From: Ruminococcaceae bacterium UBA794
GTDB lineage: Bacteria; Bacillota; Clostridia; Oscillospirales; Ruminococcaceae
Reading direction: 5' to 3'
DNA: 16,231 bases
Assembly: GCA_002304735.1 (NCBI GenBank)
Contig: DBIU01000023.1
Span: 1 to 16,231 of the forward strand
Below, in pieces: positions 1 to 6,521 of this stretch. A program made the translations under genes and the position numbers. The notes under the pieces are model-generated. The model was not told the origin of the DNA and ran no database searches. It saw nothing but the letters and a program-made list of their open reading frames with translations. Positions within the stretch are counted from its first letter, which is position 1; every line of letters starts with the position of its first letter.

Positions 1-2
1 GG

Positions 3-347
3 ATTGAGCTTTCCGAGGACGAAAAGGAGCGGCTTGACCGAAACACGAAAAAAATCCGCGAATTTCCCGAAAAAGAAATCGCGGCGACATATTTTATTGC
101 CGACAGCCGAAAGCAAGACGGCGTTTATTGCACAAAGCGCGGCTTTGTCCGTTGGATAGACGAAGCCGCGCGGGTTATTATGATGTCGGACGGCGGGGAA
201 ATCCCGCTTGACGACTTGTATGACATTGATTTTTCAGACGAACAGCAAACAGATACTTCTCACAATCAGCGCCGCGAGCCACGCGATAACGCACTGTTCA
301 ACGACAATTCCGACAGCCCATTTTCCGCCGAGTTCGCGTCTGATTGA
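3..347 (+). CDS. YolD-like family protein, C-terminal part (5' end outside window)
   Basis: The reading frame is open from the left edge to a TGA at 345-347, giving 114 visible residues. Residues 1-20 are a charged helix (begins IELSEDEKERL), then comes a beta-rich core: EIAATYFIADSRKQDGVY (residues 25-42), GFVRWIDEAARVIMM (47-61) and EIPLDDLYDID (66-76). The pattern of a G-x-V-x-x-ID strand, a hydrophobic strand and an I-P-x-DD-L-x-DI ending is what I know from YolD-like proteins of Clostridia. YolD proteins often sit next to UmuC/DinB-type DNA polymerases and may modulate them; whether one lies upstream cannot be seen. Core homology seems to end at about residue 77. Residues 78-114 are a polar tail encoded entirely antisense to the 3' end of feoAB. 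No terminator is visible between the two convergent genes. The family call rests on remembered patterns, so it is moderately sure. Confidence 0.68.
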   Translation: MELSEDEKERLDRNTKKIREFPEKEIAATYFIADSRKQDGVYCTKRGFVRWIDEAARVIMMSDGGEIPLDDLYDIDFSDEQQTDTSHNQRREPRDNALFNDNSDSPFSAEFASD

Positions 348-2585
348 GGAAATCGCGGCAATGCAGGGCGTATAAAGCAGGCAGAATACGAGAAGCGCCG
401 CCGCGTCGGGAGCTGCGAGGAGAGCTTGAAGCTCGGCGGTATTGCTTCCGAAAAGCACCGTAAGCGATGAAACGACGCTTTCTTTCGCCATAAATCCCGC
501 AATAAGCGACGTACAAATTCTCCAATCACCGAAGCCGAGAGGCACGAAAATCGGCGCGATAAATCCCGCAACCGAAGCGAGAATACTGTCCTGCGAATTG
601 TCCGTGAGCGCAAATCCGAGCGTGAAGCTCTGCATAAACCAGATTACGATTGACGCGATGAAAATAACCGTAAACGCTCTCTGCAAGAAGTCCTTAGCCT
701 TGTCCCAAAGCAGCATAGCGACGTTTTTCGCGCCGGGAAGCCTGTAATTCGGAAGCTCCATAACAAACGGCACAGCCTCGCCCTTAAACAGCGTTCCGCG
801 CGAGCAGAGCGCAACGAGTATTCCCGCGAGAATACCGCCGAAATACAGCCCGACCATTATAATTCCCGCATAATCGGGGAAAAAGACCGACGTAAAGAAG
901 CCGTAAATCGGAAGCTTCGCCGAGCAGCTCATAAACGGCGTCAGCAAAATCGTCATCTTTCTGTCACGCTCCGACGGCAGAGTGCGCGAAGCCATAACTC
1001 CCGGCACGGTGCAGCCGAAGCCTATAAGCATAGGCACGATGCTTCGCCCCGAAAGCCCGATTTTTCTGAGCAGTTTGTCCATCACAAACGCAACGCGCGC
1101 CATATACCCGCTGTCCTCAAGCATTGACAGGAAAAAGAACAGCGTTACAATCACGGGAAGAAAGCTCAAAACGCTGCCTATGCCTTTCATAACGCCGTCA
1201 ATCAGCAGCGAATGAAGAACGTCGTTTACGTTCATCGCCGTAAGTCCCTTGTCCGCCGCGTCAATCAGATAATCAATCCCGCTTTCAAGCAAGTCCTGCA
1301 AAAACGCGCCGATTACGTTGAACGTAAGGAAAAAAACCGCCGCCATTATCAGCACGAACATAGGAATTGCGGTGAATTTTCCTGTGAGGATTTTGTCGAT
1401 TTTCTTGCTTCGCTCGTGTTCGCGGCTTTCTTTTGGCTTAACAACGGTCTTTGCGACAAGCTTATTGATAAATCTGAACCGCATATCCGCGATAGCCGCG
1501 CTTCGGTCAAGACCGCGCTCATCTTCCATCTGACAGACGATATGCTCGAGCATTTCCTTTTCGTTCTGAGAAAGCTTTAGCGCTTCTTCGATGAGCTTAT
1601 CGCCCTCGATAAGCTTGCTCGCGGCAAATCTCACGGGAATACCCGCAGCCTTTGCGTGGTCCTCGATAAGCTCCATTATGCCGTGCAGAGCGCGGTGAAC
1701 GGCGCCGCCGCAGTCGTCCTTGTCGCAAAAATCAATTCTTCCGGGACGTTCTTGATAATATGCAATATGAATTGCGTGACTGATAAGCTCGTCGATACCC
1801 TCGTTTTTCGCCGCGGAAATCGGCACGACGGGTATTCCGAGCGTATCCTCAAGCTCGTTTATATGTACAGAGCCGCCGTTGTCGCGCATTTCGTCCATCA
1901 TATTCAGCGCGAGAACCATCGGCACGTCAAGCTCCATAAGCTGCATTGTGAGGTATAGATTACGCTCGATATTCGTTGCGTCAACGATGTTGATAATGCC
2001 CTTTGGCTTCTGATTTATGATAAATTCGCGGGTTACGATTTCCTCGCTTGTATAGGGCGACATAGAGTAAATTCCCGGCAAATCCGTGACGAGCGTTTCG
2101 GGGTGATTTTTGATTGCGCCGTCCTTTCGGTCGACGGTAACTCCCGGGAAATTTCCGACGTGCTGATTTGAGCCTGTAAGCTGATTGAAAAGCGTGGTTT
2201 TTCCGCAGTTCTGGTTGCCCGCAAGCGCGAAGGTCAGCCGAGTGCCTTTCGGAAGCGGGTGTTCGTCGGCTTTGACGTGATATTTGCCGCCCTCGCCAAG
2301 ACCGGGGTGCGCCTTTTTGCGCGTCGCTTCCTGCGACATAATAGGCTCCCGTTTCTTCTCCTCAATCGGCTCAACGAGGATTTTTTCGGCGTCCGCGAGC
2401 CGCAGAGTAAGCTCGTAGCCTTGAACGCGAAGCTCCATAGGGTCGCCCATCGGCGCGTATTTCACAACTGAGATTTCCGCTCCCGGAATAACGCCCATAT
2501 CGAGAAAATGCTGTCTTAGCGAGCCTTCGCCGCCTGTTTTCGTGACGACGGCAAGTTTTCCTATTTCAAGTTCTTTAAGCGTCAT
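234..2585 (-). CDS. feoB: FeoA-FeoB fusion, ferrous iron transporter
   Basis: A 783-aa inner-membrane Fe(II) importer with the normally separate FeoA fused in front. Residues 1-75 are an FeoA SH3-like domain. Residues 76-115 are a charged linker. The FeoB G domain follows, with G1 GNQNCGKT (123-130), G3 DLPG (168-171), G4 NMMD (228-231) and G5 ISA (257-259). The transmembrane part starts near 403 and carries both gate regions: GFGCTVPGVMASR (522-534) with PFMSCSAKLPIYGF (550-563), and LLYTPCIAAISSIRRELG (736-753). All key motifs are intact. I start it at the ATG at 2585-2583 because an AGGAGA site lies about 10 bp upstream; the longer frame to 2642 would begin inside the promoter. Its own consensus promoter lies at 2614-2642. 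No feoC follows. The gene ends inside the convergent YolD-like gene. Identification is secure. Confidence 0.97.
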   Translation of the reverse strand: MTLKELEIGKLAVVTKTGGEGSLRQHFLDMGVIPGAEISVVKYAPMGDPMELRVQGYELTLRLADAEKILVEPIEEKKREPIMSQEATRKKAHPGLGEGGKYHVKADEHPLPKGTRLTFALAGNQNCGKTTLFNQLTGSNQHVGNFPGVTVDRKDGAIKNHPETLVTDLPGIYSMSPYTSEEIVTREFIINQKPKGIINIVDATNIERNLYLTMQLMELDVPMVLALNMMDEMRDNGGSVHINELEDTLGIPVVPISAAKNEGIDELISHAIHIAYYQERPGRIDFCDKDDCGGAVHRALHGIMELIEDHAKAAGIPVRFAASKLIEGDKLIEEALKLSQNEKEMLEHIVCQMEDERGLDRSAAIADMRFRFINKLVAKTVVKPKESREHERSKKIDKILTGKFTAIPMFVLIMAAVFFLTFNVIGAFLQDLLESGIDYLIDAADKGLTAMNVNDVLHSLLIDGVMKGIGSVLSFLPVIVTLFFFLSMLEDSGYMARVAFVMDKLLRKIGLSGRSIVPMLIGFGCTVPGVMASRTLPSERDRKMTILLTPFMSCSAKLPIYGFFTSVFFPDYAGIIMVGLYFGGILAGILVALCSRGTLFKGEAVPFVMELPNYRLPGAKNVAMLLWDKAKDFLQRAFTVIFIASIVIWFMQSFTLGFALTDNSQDSILASVAGFIAPIFVPLGFGDWRICTSLIAGFMAKESVVSSLTVLFGSNTAELQALLAAPDAAALLVFCLLYTPCIAAISSIRRELGGKWAVGIVVEQCVIAWLAALIVRSICLLFV

Positions 2586-2590
2586 AAAGT

Positions 2591-2610
2591 TAACATCTCC
2601 TAACATCTCT
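2591..2610 (-). repeat. 10-bp tandem repeat in the feoAB leader
   Basis: TAACATCTCC is followed directly by TAACATCTCT on the + strand, and a third degenerate start (AACATTA) comes next. In the mRNA sense this reads AGAGATGTTA then GGAGATGTTA, so the copy nearer the gene holds the ribosome binding site. The repeat fills most of the predicted leader of about 20 nt between promoter and start codon. It may simply be a slippage duplication. Confidence 0.7.
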
Positions 2611-2613
2611 AAC

Positions 2614-2628
2614 ATTATATTATATAAT
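2614..2628. promoter_or_regulatory. AT-rich 7-1-7 palindrome over the feoAB -10 box (possible operator)
   Basis: ATTATAT-T-ATATAAT is a perfect 7-1-7 inverted repeat that contains the -10 box and extends into the spacer. With a one-base slip the arms lengthen to AAC...GTT (2611-2632). The 7-1-7 geometry and the position are those of Fur-family operators, which commonly control feo genes, but the bases do not match the usual Fur box (TGATAAT-N-ATTATCA) well. AT-rich palindromes also arise by chance around TATAAT, so an operator role is inference. Confidence 0.35.
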
Positions 2629-2642
2629 TGTTGATTTGTCAA
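2614..2642 (-). promoter_or_regulatory. Consensus sigma-A promoter of feoAB
   Basis: On the - strand a perfect -35 box TTGACA (2642-2637) is separated by exactly 17 bp from a perfect -10 box TATAAT (2619-2614). Transcription should start near 2607, giving a leader of about 20 nt before the ATG at 2585. The -35 box starts 11 bp past the stop codon of the upstream 99-aa gene, so feoAB may also receive read-through from that gene's promoter; I see no terminator between them. Confidence 0.9.
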
Positions 2643-2653
2643 GAGAAATTCGT

Positions 2654-2953
2654 CTATTCGCCGTTCATATAAGCGCAGGCGCTTTTCAGAGCCTCGAAAG
2701 CAAGCATAGGTTCGGTTTCCCGCTTAACGTAAGCCATAATCGTAAATTCGCCGTCCCAGCAAAGCTCCGCGCAGAAATCATCGCACGATATTTCATATTC
2801 AAGAAAGGCTTCGATTATGCTTGTTTTCGCGCCCGAAAGCTTCGCCGCGGTTTTGACAAAAGGCAAAACGGGGTCGAAGCCGTCCTCCCGAACTTTCCAA
2901 AATTCAAATGTAACGCTGTAAATTCCTTCTTGCTCGCGAATGATATTGTACAA
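2654..2953 (-). CDS. Hypothetical protein, 99 aa
   Basis: I do not recognise a family. The start is a TTG at 2953-2951, chosen because a strong GGAGG lies 9 bp upstream and there is no good ATG nearby. A near-consensus promoter (3000-3028) precedes it, so the gene is very likely real. The product is small and acidic, predicted mixed alpha/beta and soluble, without signal peptide or membrane segment: strand-like residues 11-19 (IYSVTFEFW), a helical middle (30-53), strand-like 69-77 (EFTIMAYVK) and a C-terminal helix (83-95). Cysteines at 57, 61 and 65 are spaced C-x3-C-x3-C, with a fourth at 93; metal binding is possible but not shown. It lies 68 bp upstream of feoAB on the same strand, so a link to iron is conceivable by position only. 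Confidence 0.75.
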   Translation of the reverse strand: MYNIIREQEGIYSVTFEFWKVREDGFDPVLPFVKTAAKLSGAKTSIIEAFLEYEISCDDFCAELCWDGEFTIMAYVKRETEPMLAFEALKSACAYMNGE

Positions 2954-2982
2954 AATTAAGCGCCTCCGTTTCGTTCTTTTTG

Positions 2983-2993
2983 ATAACGGTTAT
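2983..2993. promoter_or_regulatory. Inverted repeat at the predicted start of the 99-aa gene's transcript
   Basis: ATAAC-G-GTTAT is a perfect 5-1-5 palindrome that falls at about +1 to +11 relative to the transcription start predicted from the promoter at 3000-3028. With its flanks (TGATAAC-G-GTTATGT) it resembles a Fur-type 7-1-7 site at 10 of 14 positions by eye. It is short, so an operator is only a suggestion. Confidence 0.25.
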
Positions 2994-2999
2994 GTAATA

Positions 3000-3028
3000 A
3001 TTGTATAACTATTTATGGATTTTGTCAA
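3000..3028 (-). promoter_or_regulatory. Sigma-A promoter of the 99-aa gene
   Basis: On the - strand the -35 box TTGACA (3028-3023) and the -10 box TACAAT (3005-3000, one mismatch) are separated by 17 bp. Transcription should start near 2993, about 40 nt before the TTG start codon. The promoter faces away from the hydrogenase promoter at 3105-3133, with 76 bp between the two -35 boxes. Confidence 0.85.
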
Positions 3029-3104
3029 GCGTTTTACAGCAAAGTTTTGCGGGTTTTCTCAATATTAAGAAGGACTTTTTTGAGCTTTATATATTGAAAT
3101 TTAC

Positions 3105-3133
3105 TTGACAGAACGCTGAAAAAAAGATATAAT
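3105..3133 (+). promoter_or_regulatory. Consensus sigma-A promoter of the [FeFe] hydrogenase gene
   Basis: TTGACA (3105-3110), a 17-bp spacer and TATAAT (3128-3133) match the consensus at every position. The 30 bp upstream are AT-rich and could serve as an UP element. The predicted leader is about 45 nt and ends with AGGAAGG (3172-3178), 6 bp before the ATG at 3185. No riboswitch-like fold is evident in the leader. Confidence 0.9.
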
Positions 3134-3184
3134 AAAAAATGAAAACTTTTTTCGGAGAGTTAATTATAAACAGGAAGGTTTGCT

Positions 3185-4609
3185 ATGAGAAAATTCGATA
3201 CTAAAATACAATATCTGAAATATAAAGTACTTCGCGAGGTTGCGCGGCAGGCTTGGGCTGATACGCTTTTCAACAACCTGCTGAATATTCCCTCGATAAT
3301 CGTTCCGGGAAACGTTCCGACAATGCGCTGCTGCGTATACAAGGAGAGAGCGATTTTAGGCGAGCGCGTTAAGCTTGCAATAGGCGGAAATCCGCTCAAT
3401 CCGAACGTAATCGAGGTCATCGAGATAGCCTGCGACGAGTGTCCCGTTGGCGGATTTGAGGTTACGAACGCCTGCCGCGGCTGTTTGGCGCACCGCTGCG
3501 AGGACGTTTGCAAATTCGGGGCGATTTCGTTCGACCACAACCACGTTGCTCATATCGACAAGACAAAATGCAAGGAGTGCGGTTCGTGCGCGAAGGTTTG
3601 CCCGTACACGGCGATTGTAAGCCGTACCCGCCCGTGCCAGAACGCGTGCAAGGTCAAGGCAATCACGATGAACGAGAACAAAGCCGCCGTTATCGACAAC
3701 TCAAAGTGCATTTCATGCGGCGCGTGCGTTTATCAATGCCCGTTCGGCGCGATTATGGAAAAGTCGTTTATGCTTAACGTAATCGACCTCATCAAAAAGA
3801 GTCAGCAGGGCAGAAGCTATCGTCTTTACGCTGTCGTTGCTCCGTCGATTTCAAGCCAGTTTACCTATGCAAAGCTTGGTCAGGTTATCACGGGAATTAA
3901 GCAGCTCGGCTTCCACACGGTTGTTGAAGCGGCGCTCGGCGCGGATATGGTTGCGATTTCCGAGGGAAAAGAGCTTGTTGAACGCGGATTTCTCACAAGC
4001 TCGTGCTGTCCCGCTTTCGTTGAGTACATTCACAAGAGCTTCCCCGATATGTCGGAGAATATCTCGCACAATCCCTCGCCGATGGCGGCTATTGCGAAGT
4101 ACATAAAGGAAACCGACAAGGACGCGAAAATCGTATTTATCGGGCCTTGCACGGCGAAGAAAATGGAGGCTCAGAGAGAAGAAGTCAAGCCGTATATCGA
4201 CTCGGTTCTTACGTTCGAGGAGCTTCAGGCGCTGTTTGACAGCCGCGATATAGATATAACGGAGCTTGACGAGGGCGTTTTGGACAACGCTTCTTATTTC
4301 GGAAGAATATTCGCGCGCAGCGGAGGACTTTCGGACGCCGTTGCGGAGAGCTTAAAGGAGCAGAATATAACCGATTTTGAGCTTAAAGCAGTATCCTGCG
4401 ACGGAATTGAGGAATGTAAGCTTGCGCTGTTAAAGAAGAGCAAGGGCGTTCTCGACGCTAATTTTATCGAGGGAATGGCTTGCGTTGGCGGCTGTATAGG
4501 CGGCGCAGGCTGTCTTACTCACGGCGCTAAGGATAAGTCCGAGGTAGACAAATACGGCAGAGAAGCGATGGAAAAGACAATTCTTGACGCGGTTTCGGTG
4601 CTGAAATAA
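3185..4609 (+). CDS. Monomeric [FeFe] hydrogenase, group-B-like
   Basis: A 474-aa cytoplasmic iron-sulfur enzyme for reversible 2H+ + 2e- to H2, probably with ferredoxin. The N-terminal half is rich in cluster cysteines: C97/C100/C105/C109, C129/C132/C135/C139, C151/C155 and C175/C178/C181/C185, i.e. ferredoxin-type [4Fe-4S] sites. The catalytic half has the three H-cluster motifs: TSSCCPAF (271-278), GPCTAKKME (320-328) and MACVGGCIGGAGC (431-443). H-cluster ligands should be C275, C322, C433 and C437; C274 is the proton-transfer cysteine and K325 the lysine near the dithiolate bridge. Differences from clostridial CpI-type enzymes are PAF for PGW, Gly320 for the Met before PC, and GAGCL for GGGQP, which point to group B. 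No PAS domain is present, so a group C sensor is unlikely. The HydEFG maturases are not in the window. It stands alone, between its own promoter and a terminator, just upstream of the ior operon. Confidence 0.9.
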   Translation: MRKFDTKIQYLKYKVLREVARQAWADTLFNNLLNIPSIIVPGNVPTMRCCVYKERAILGERVKLAIGGNPLNPNVIEVIEIACDECPVGGFEVTNACRGCLAHRCEDVCKFGAISFDHNHVAHIDKTKCKECGSCAKVCPYTAIVSRTRPCQNACKVKAITMNENKAAVIDNSKCISCGACVYQCPFGAIMEKSFMLNVIDLIKKSQQGRSYRLYAVVAPSISSQFTYAKLGQVITGIKQLGFHTVVEAALGADMVAISEGKELVERGFLTSSCCPAFVEYIHKSFPDMSENISHNPSPMAAIAKYIKETDKDAKIVFIGPCTAKKMEAQREEVKPYIDSVLTFEELQALFDSRDIDITELDEGVLDNASYFGRIFARSGGLSDAVAESLKEQNITDFELKAVSCDGIEECKLALLKKSKGVLDANFIEGMACVGGCIGGAGCLTHGAKDKSEVDKYGREAMEKTILDAVSVLK

Positions 4610-4614
4610 ACTAT

Positions 4615-4649
4615 AACAAAGCGGTCTTTGAAAAAAGACCGTTTTGTTT
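4615..4649 (+). terminator. Intrinsic terminator after the hydrogenase gene
   Basis: The stem CGGTCTTT (4622-4629) pairs with AAAGACCG (4634-4641) around a GAAA loop, and flanking A-rich and T-rich arms (4615-4621 with 4642-4648) extend it. The downstream arm TTTTGTTT gives the U-rich tail. It begins 6 bp after the TAA stop and ends 10 bp before the -35 box of the next operon, so it isolates the two transcription units. Confidence 0.9.
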
Positions 4650-4658
4650 GCGCGTTAC

Positions 4659-4687
4659 TTGACAATTTATGCAAAAAGTGGTAAAAT
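4659..4687 (+). promoter_or_regulatory. Sigma-A promoter of the ior-paaK operon
   Basis: TTGACA (4659-4664), a 17-bp spacer and TAAAAT (4682-4687, one mismatch) lie directly behind the hydrogenase terminator. The predicted start near 4694 leaves a leader of about 28 nt before the ATG at 4722. This also shows that an earlier in-frame TTG at 4644, inside the terminator, cannot be the start of iorA. Confidence 0.87.
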
Positions 4688-4721
4688 TAAGTTGGAGTTT
4701 ATCACAGAAAGGAAAATGGCG

Positions 4722-6521
4722 ATGAAAAGGGAATATCTTATGGGCAACGGCGCGATTGCTCTCGGGGCGCTGAAAGCGGGCGTTCGCGTCTGCGCGGGCT
4801 ATCCGGGAACGCCGTCGTCGGAGATTATAGAAAATATCGTGAAATACAAGCCGACAGAGGTTTACGCTGAGTGGTCGGTTAACGAAAAGGCGGCGCTCGA
4901 GGTTGCGGCTGCAGCGTCATATTCGGGCGCGAGAACGCTTGTTACGATGAAGCAGGTCGGGCTGAACGTTGCTTCCGACCCGCTTATGTCGCTTGCGTAT
5001 GTTGGAGTTAAGGGCGGAATGGTTGTGGTTGTCGCGGACGACCCGGGACCGATTTCCTCGCAGACGGAGCAGGATACGCGCGTTTTTGGCGAATACGCGA
5101 GAATACCCGTGTTCGACCCGTCAAGCCCCGAAGAAGCTTTTACGATGATACAAACGGCGTTTGATTACTCGGAAAAATACAGCACTCCCGTGATTTTTCG
5201 TCCGACAACGCGCGTCTGTCACGCTTACGCTTCGATTGAATTTGACGGCGCGAAGCCGCGCGATTACGAGGGATTTGTAAAGGATTCCAAAAAGTGGGTA
5301 ATTTTCCCGCGGCTTTCTTTTATGAACCACGCGATGATTGAAAAGAGAAATCCCGAGATAGGCGACGATTTTTCCGAAAGCGGGCTTAATTTTGCCGCAG
5401 GAACAGGCAAAAAGGCGGTTTTCGCTTCGGGAGTAAGCTACGCTTACGCAAAGGAGTATTTGCAAAACCGCGGCGACGTTACGCTTGTGAAAATAGGCAC
5501 GCCGCACCCGTTCCCCGAAAAATTCGCGCTTTCCGTTCTCGAAAATGTTGAAGAAGCGCTCTGTTTTGAGGAACTCAGCCCGTTTATAGAGCAAAATTTG
5601 CTTAAAATTGCGGGTAAATATCACCTTAATGTGAACATTCTCGGCAAAACCACAGGAAACGGCAGGCTTTCGGGAGAAAACTCTGCGGATATTGCCGCGG
5701 AAATAATCGGAGGATTTCTTGGAGAAAAGCCCGCTGAAAAGCGCGGTTATGCGGATATGCTGAAATTGCCGATAAGACCGCCCGTTTTGTGCGCGGGCTG
5801 CCCGCACAGAGCTTCGTTTTACGCGGTAAAGACGGCGATGAGCGGGAAAAAGGCGATTTTCTGCGGAGATATCGGCTGTTATACGCTCGGAAACGCGATG
5901 CCGCTCGATATGACCGATACCTGCCTTTGTATGGGCGCGGGAATTACGATGGCGCAGGGCTTCAGCCGCGTTGAAAAGGACACGGTTTGCTTCGCGTTTG
6001 TCGGGGACTCAACGTTCTTCGCCTCGGGAATGACGGGCGTTGTGAACGCTGTTTACAATCGCGCGAATATGATTTTGTGCGTTCTCGATAACTCGACTAC
6101 CGCAATGACCGGACATCAGCCGCACCCCGGTACGGGTAAAAATCTGATGGACGACATCACCTCGCGCGTCGACCTCGTGAAGGTACTCGAAGGTATCGGA
6201 GTGAGCAAAATAGCCGTTGTCGACCCGCTTAATCTTGACGAAGCCGTTAAGACGGTTCGGGAGTGCGCGGAGCTTGACGGCGTAAAGGCGATTGTGTTTA
6301 AGTCGCCGTGCATTGCTGTCGCAAAATCAGCGAAGAAAATGACGGCTGACGAAAATTGCATTATGTGCGAAACGTGCATAAACGAAATCGGCTGTCCCGC
6401 GCTTTCAGCCGCAAGCGAGGGTATTTCGATTGACCCGACTCTCTGCACGGGCTGCGGGCTTTGCGCGCAGATTTGCCCCGTAAACGCGATAAAACCCGTC
6501 GGAGGTGATACGAATGAATAA
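4722..6521 (+). CDS. iorA: Indolepyruvate ferredoxin oxidoreductase, alpha subunit
   Basis: A 599-aa TPP- and Fe-S-dependent subunit that oxidatively decarboxylates aryl-2-oxoacids (indolepyruvate, phenylpyruvate, 4-hydroxyphenylpyruvate) to aryl-acetyl-CoA while reducing ferredoxin; the reverse is also possible. The N-terminal pyrimidine-type domain has GYPGTPSSEI (26-35), EWSVNEKAALEVA (50-62) and MKQVGLNVASDP (76-87). Then come AGCPHR (358-363), GDIGCYTLG (382-390) and the TPP-binding region GDSTFF (428-433) to LDNSTTAMTGHQPHPGTG (455-472). A C-terminal two-cluster ferredoxin domain has C546/C549/C552/C558 and C575/C578/C581/C585. Length and order match IorA. I choose the ATG at 4722, with AAAGGA 8 bp upstream; the ATG at 4716 would be only 2 bp from that site. 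The gene overlaps iorB by 8 bp. Confidence 0.96.
   Translation: MKREYLMGNGAIALGALKAGVRVCAGYPGTPSSEIIENIVKYKPTEVYAEWSVNEKAALEVAAAASYSGARTLVTMKQVGLNVASDPLMSLAYVGVKGGMVVVVADDPGPISSQTEQDTRVFGEYARIPVFDPSSPEEAFTMIQTAFDYSEKYSTPVIFRPTTRVCHAYASIEFDGAKPRDYEGFVKDSKKWVIFPRLSFMNHAMIEKRNPEIGDDFSESGLNFAAGTGKKAVFASGVSYAYAKEYLQNRGDVTLVKIGTPHPFPEKFALSVLENVEEALCFEELSPFIEQNLLKIAGKYHLNVNILGKTTGNGRLSGENSADIAAEIIGGFLGEKPAEKRGYADMLKLPIRPPVLCAGCPHRASFYAVKTAMSGKKAIFCGDIGCYTLGNAMPLDMTDTCLCMGAGITMAQGFSRVEKDTVCFAFVGDSTFFASGMTGVVNAVYNRANMILCVLDNSTTAMTGHQPHPGTGKNLMDDITSRVDLVKVLEGIGVSKIAVVDPLNLDEAVKTVRECAELDGVKAIVFKSPCIAVAKSAKKMTADENCIMCETCINEIGCPALSAASEGISIDPTLCTGCGLCAQICPVNAIKPVGGDTNE

Noticed and set aside
194..206. Hairpin CGGG-GAAAT-CCCG as terminator for feoAB or the YolD-like gene
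   Set aside because: The stem is only 4 bp, lies inside coding sequence, and there is no T-run on either strand.
2586..2642. Extension of feoAB by 19 residues to an upstream start
   Set aside because: The extension covers the consensus promoter, and the ATG at 2585 has a well-placed ribosome site and begins the FeoA domain at the expected place.
3134..3184. A riboswitch or structured leader before the hydrogenase gene
   Set aside because: The leader is only about 45 nt, A-rich, and shows no stable fold beyond a tiny GAAAA/TTTTC pairing.
4644..4721. Extension of iorA to an upstream TTG
   Set aside because: That codon lies in the hydrogenase terminator and upstream of the operon's promoter, so it would not be on the mRNA. 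The extra 26 residues also do not resemble IorA.
5121..5807. A 228-codon open frame on the - strand inside iorA
   Set aside because: It is antisense to a well-conserved part of IorA, its product is rich in Arg, Phe and Ser with no recognisable motif, and it lacks a convincing ribosome site or promoter. It is a by-product of codon use on the other strand.
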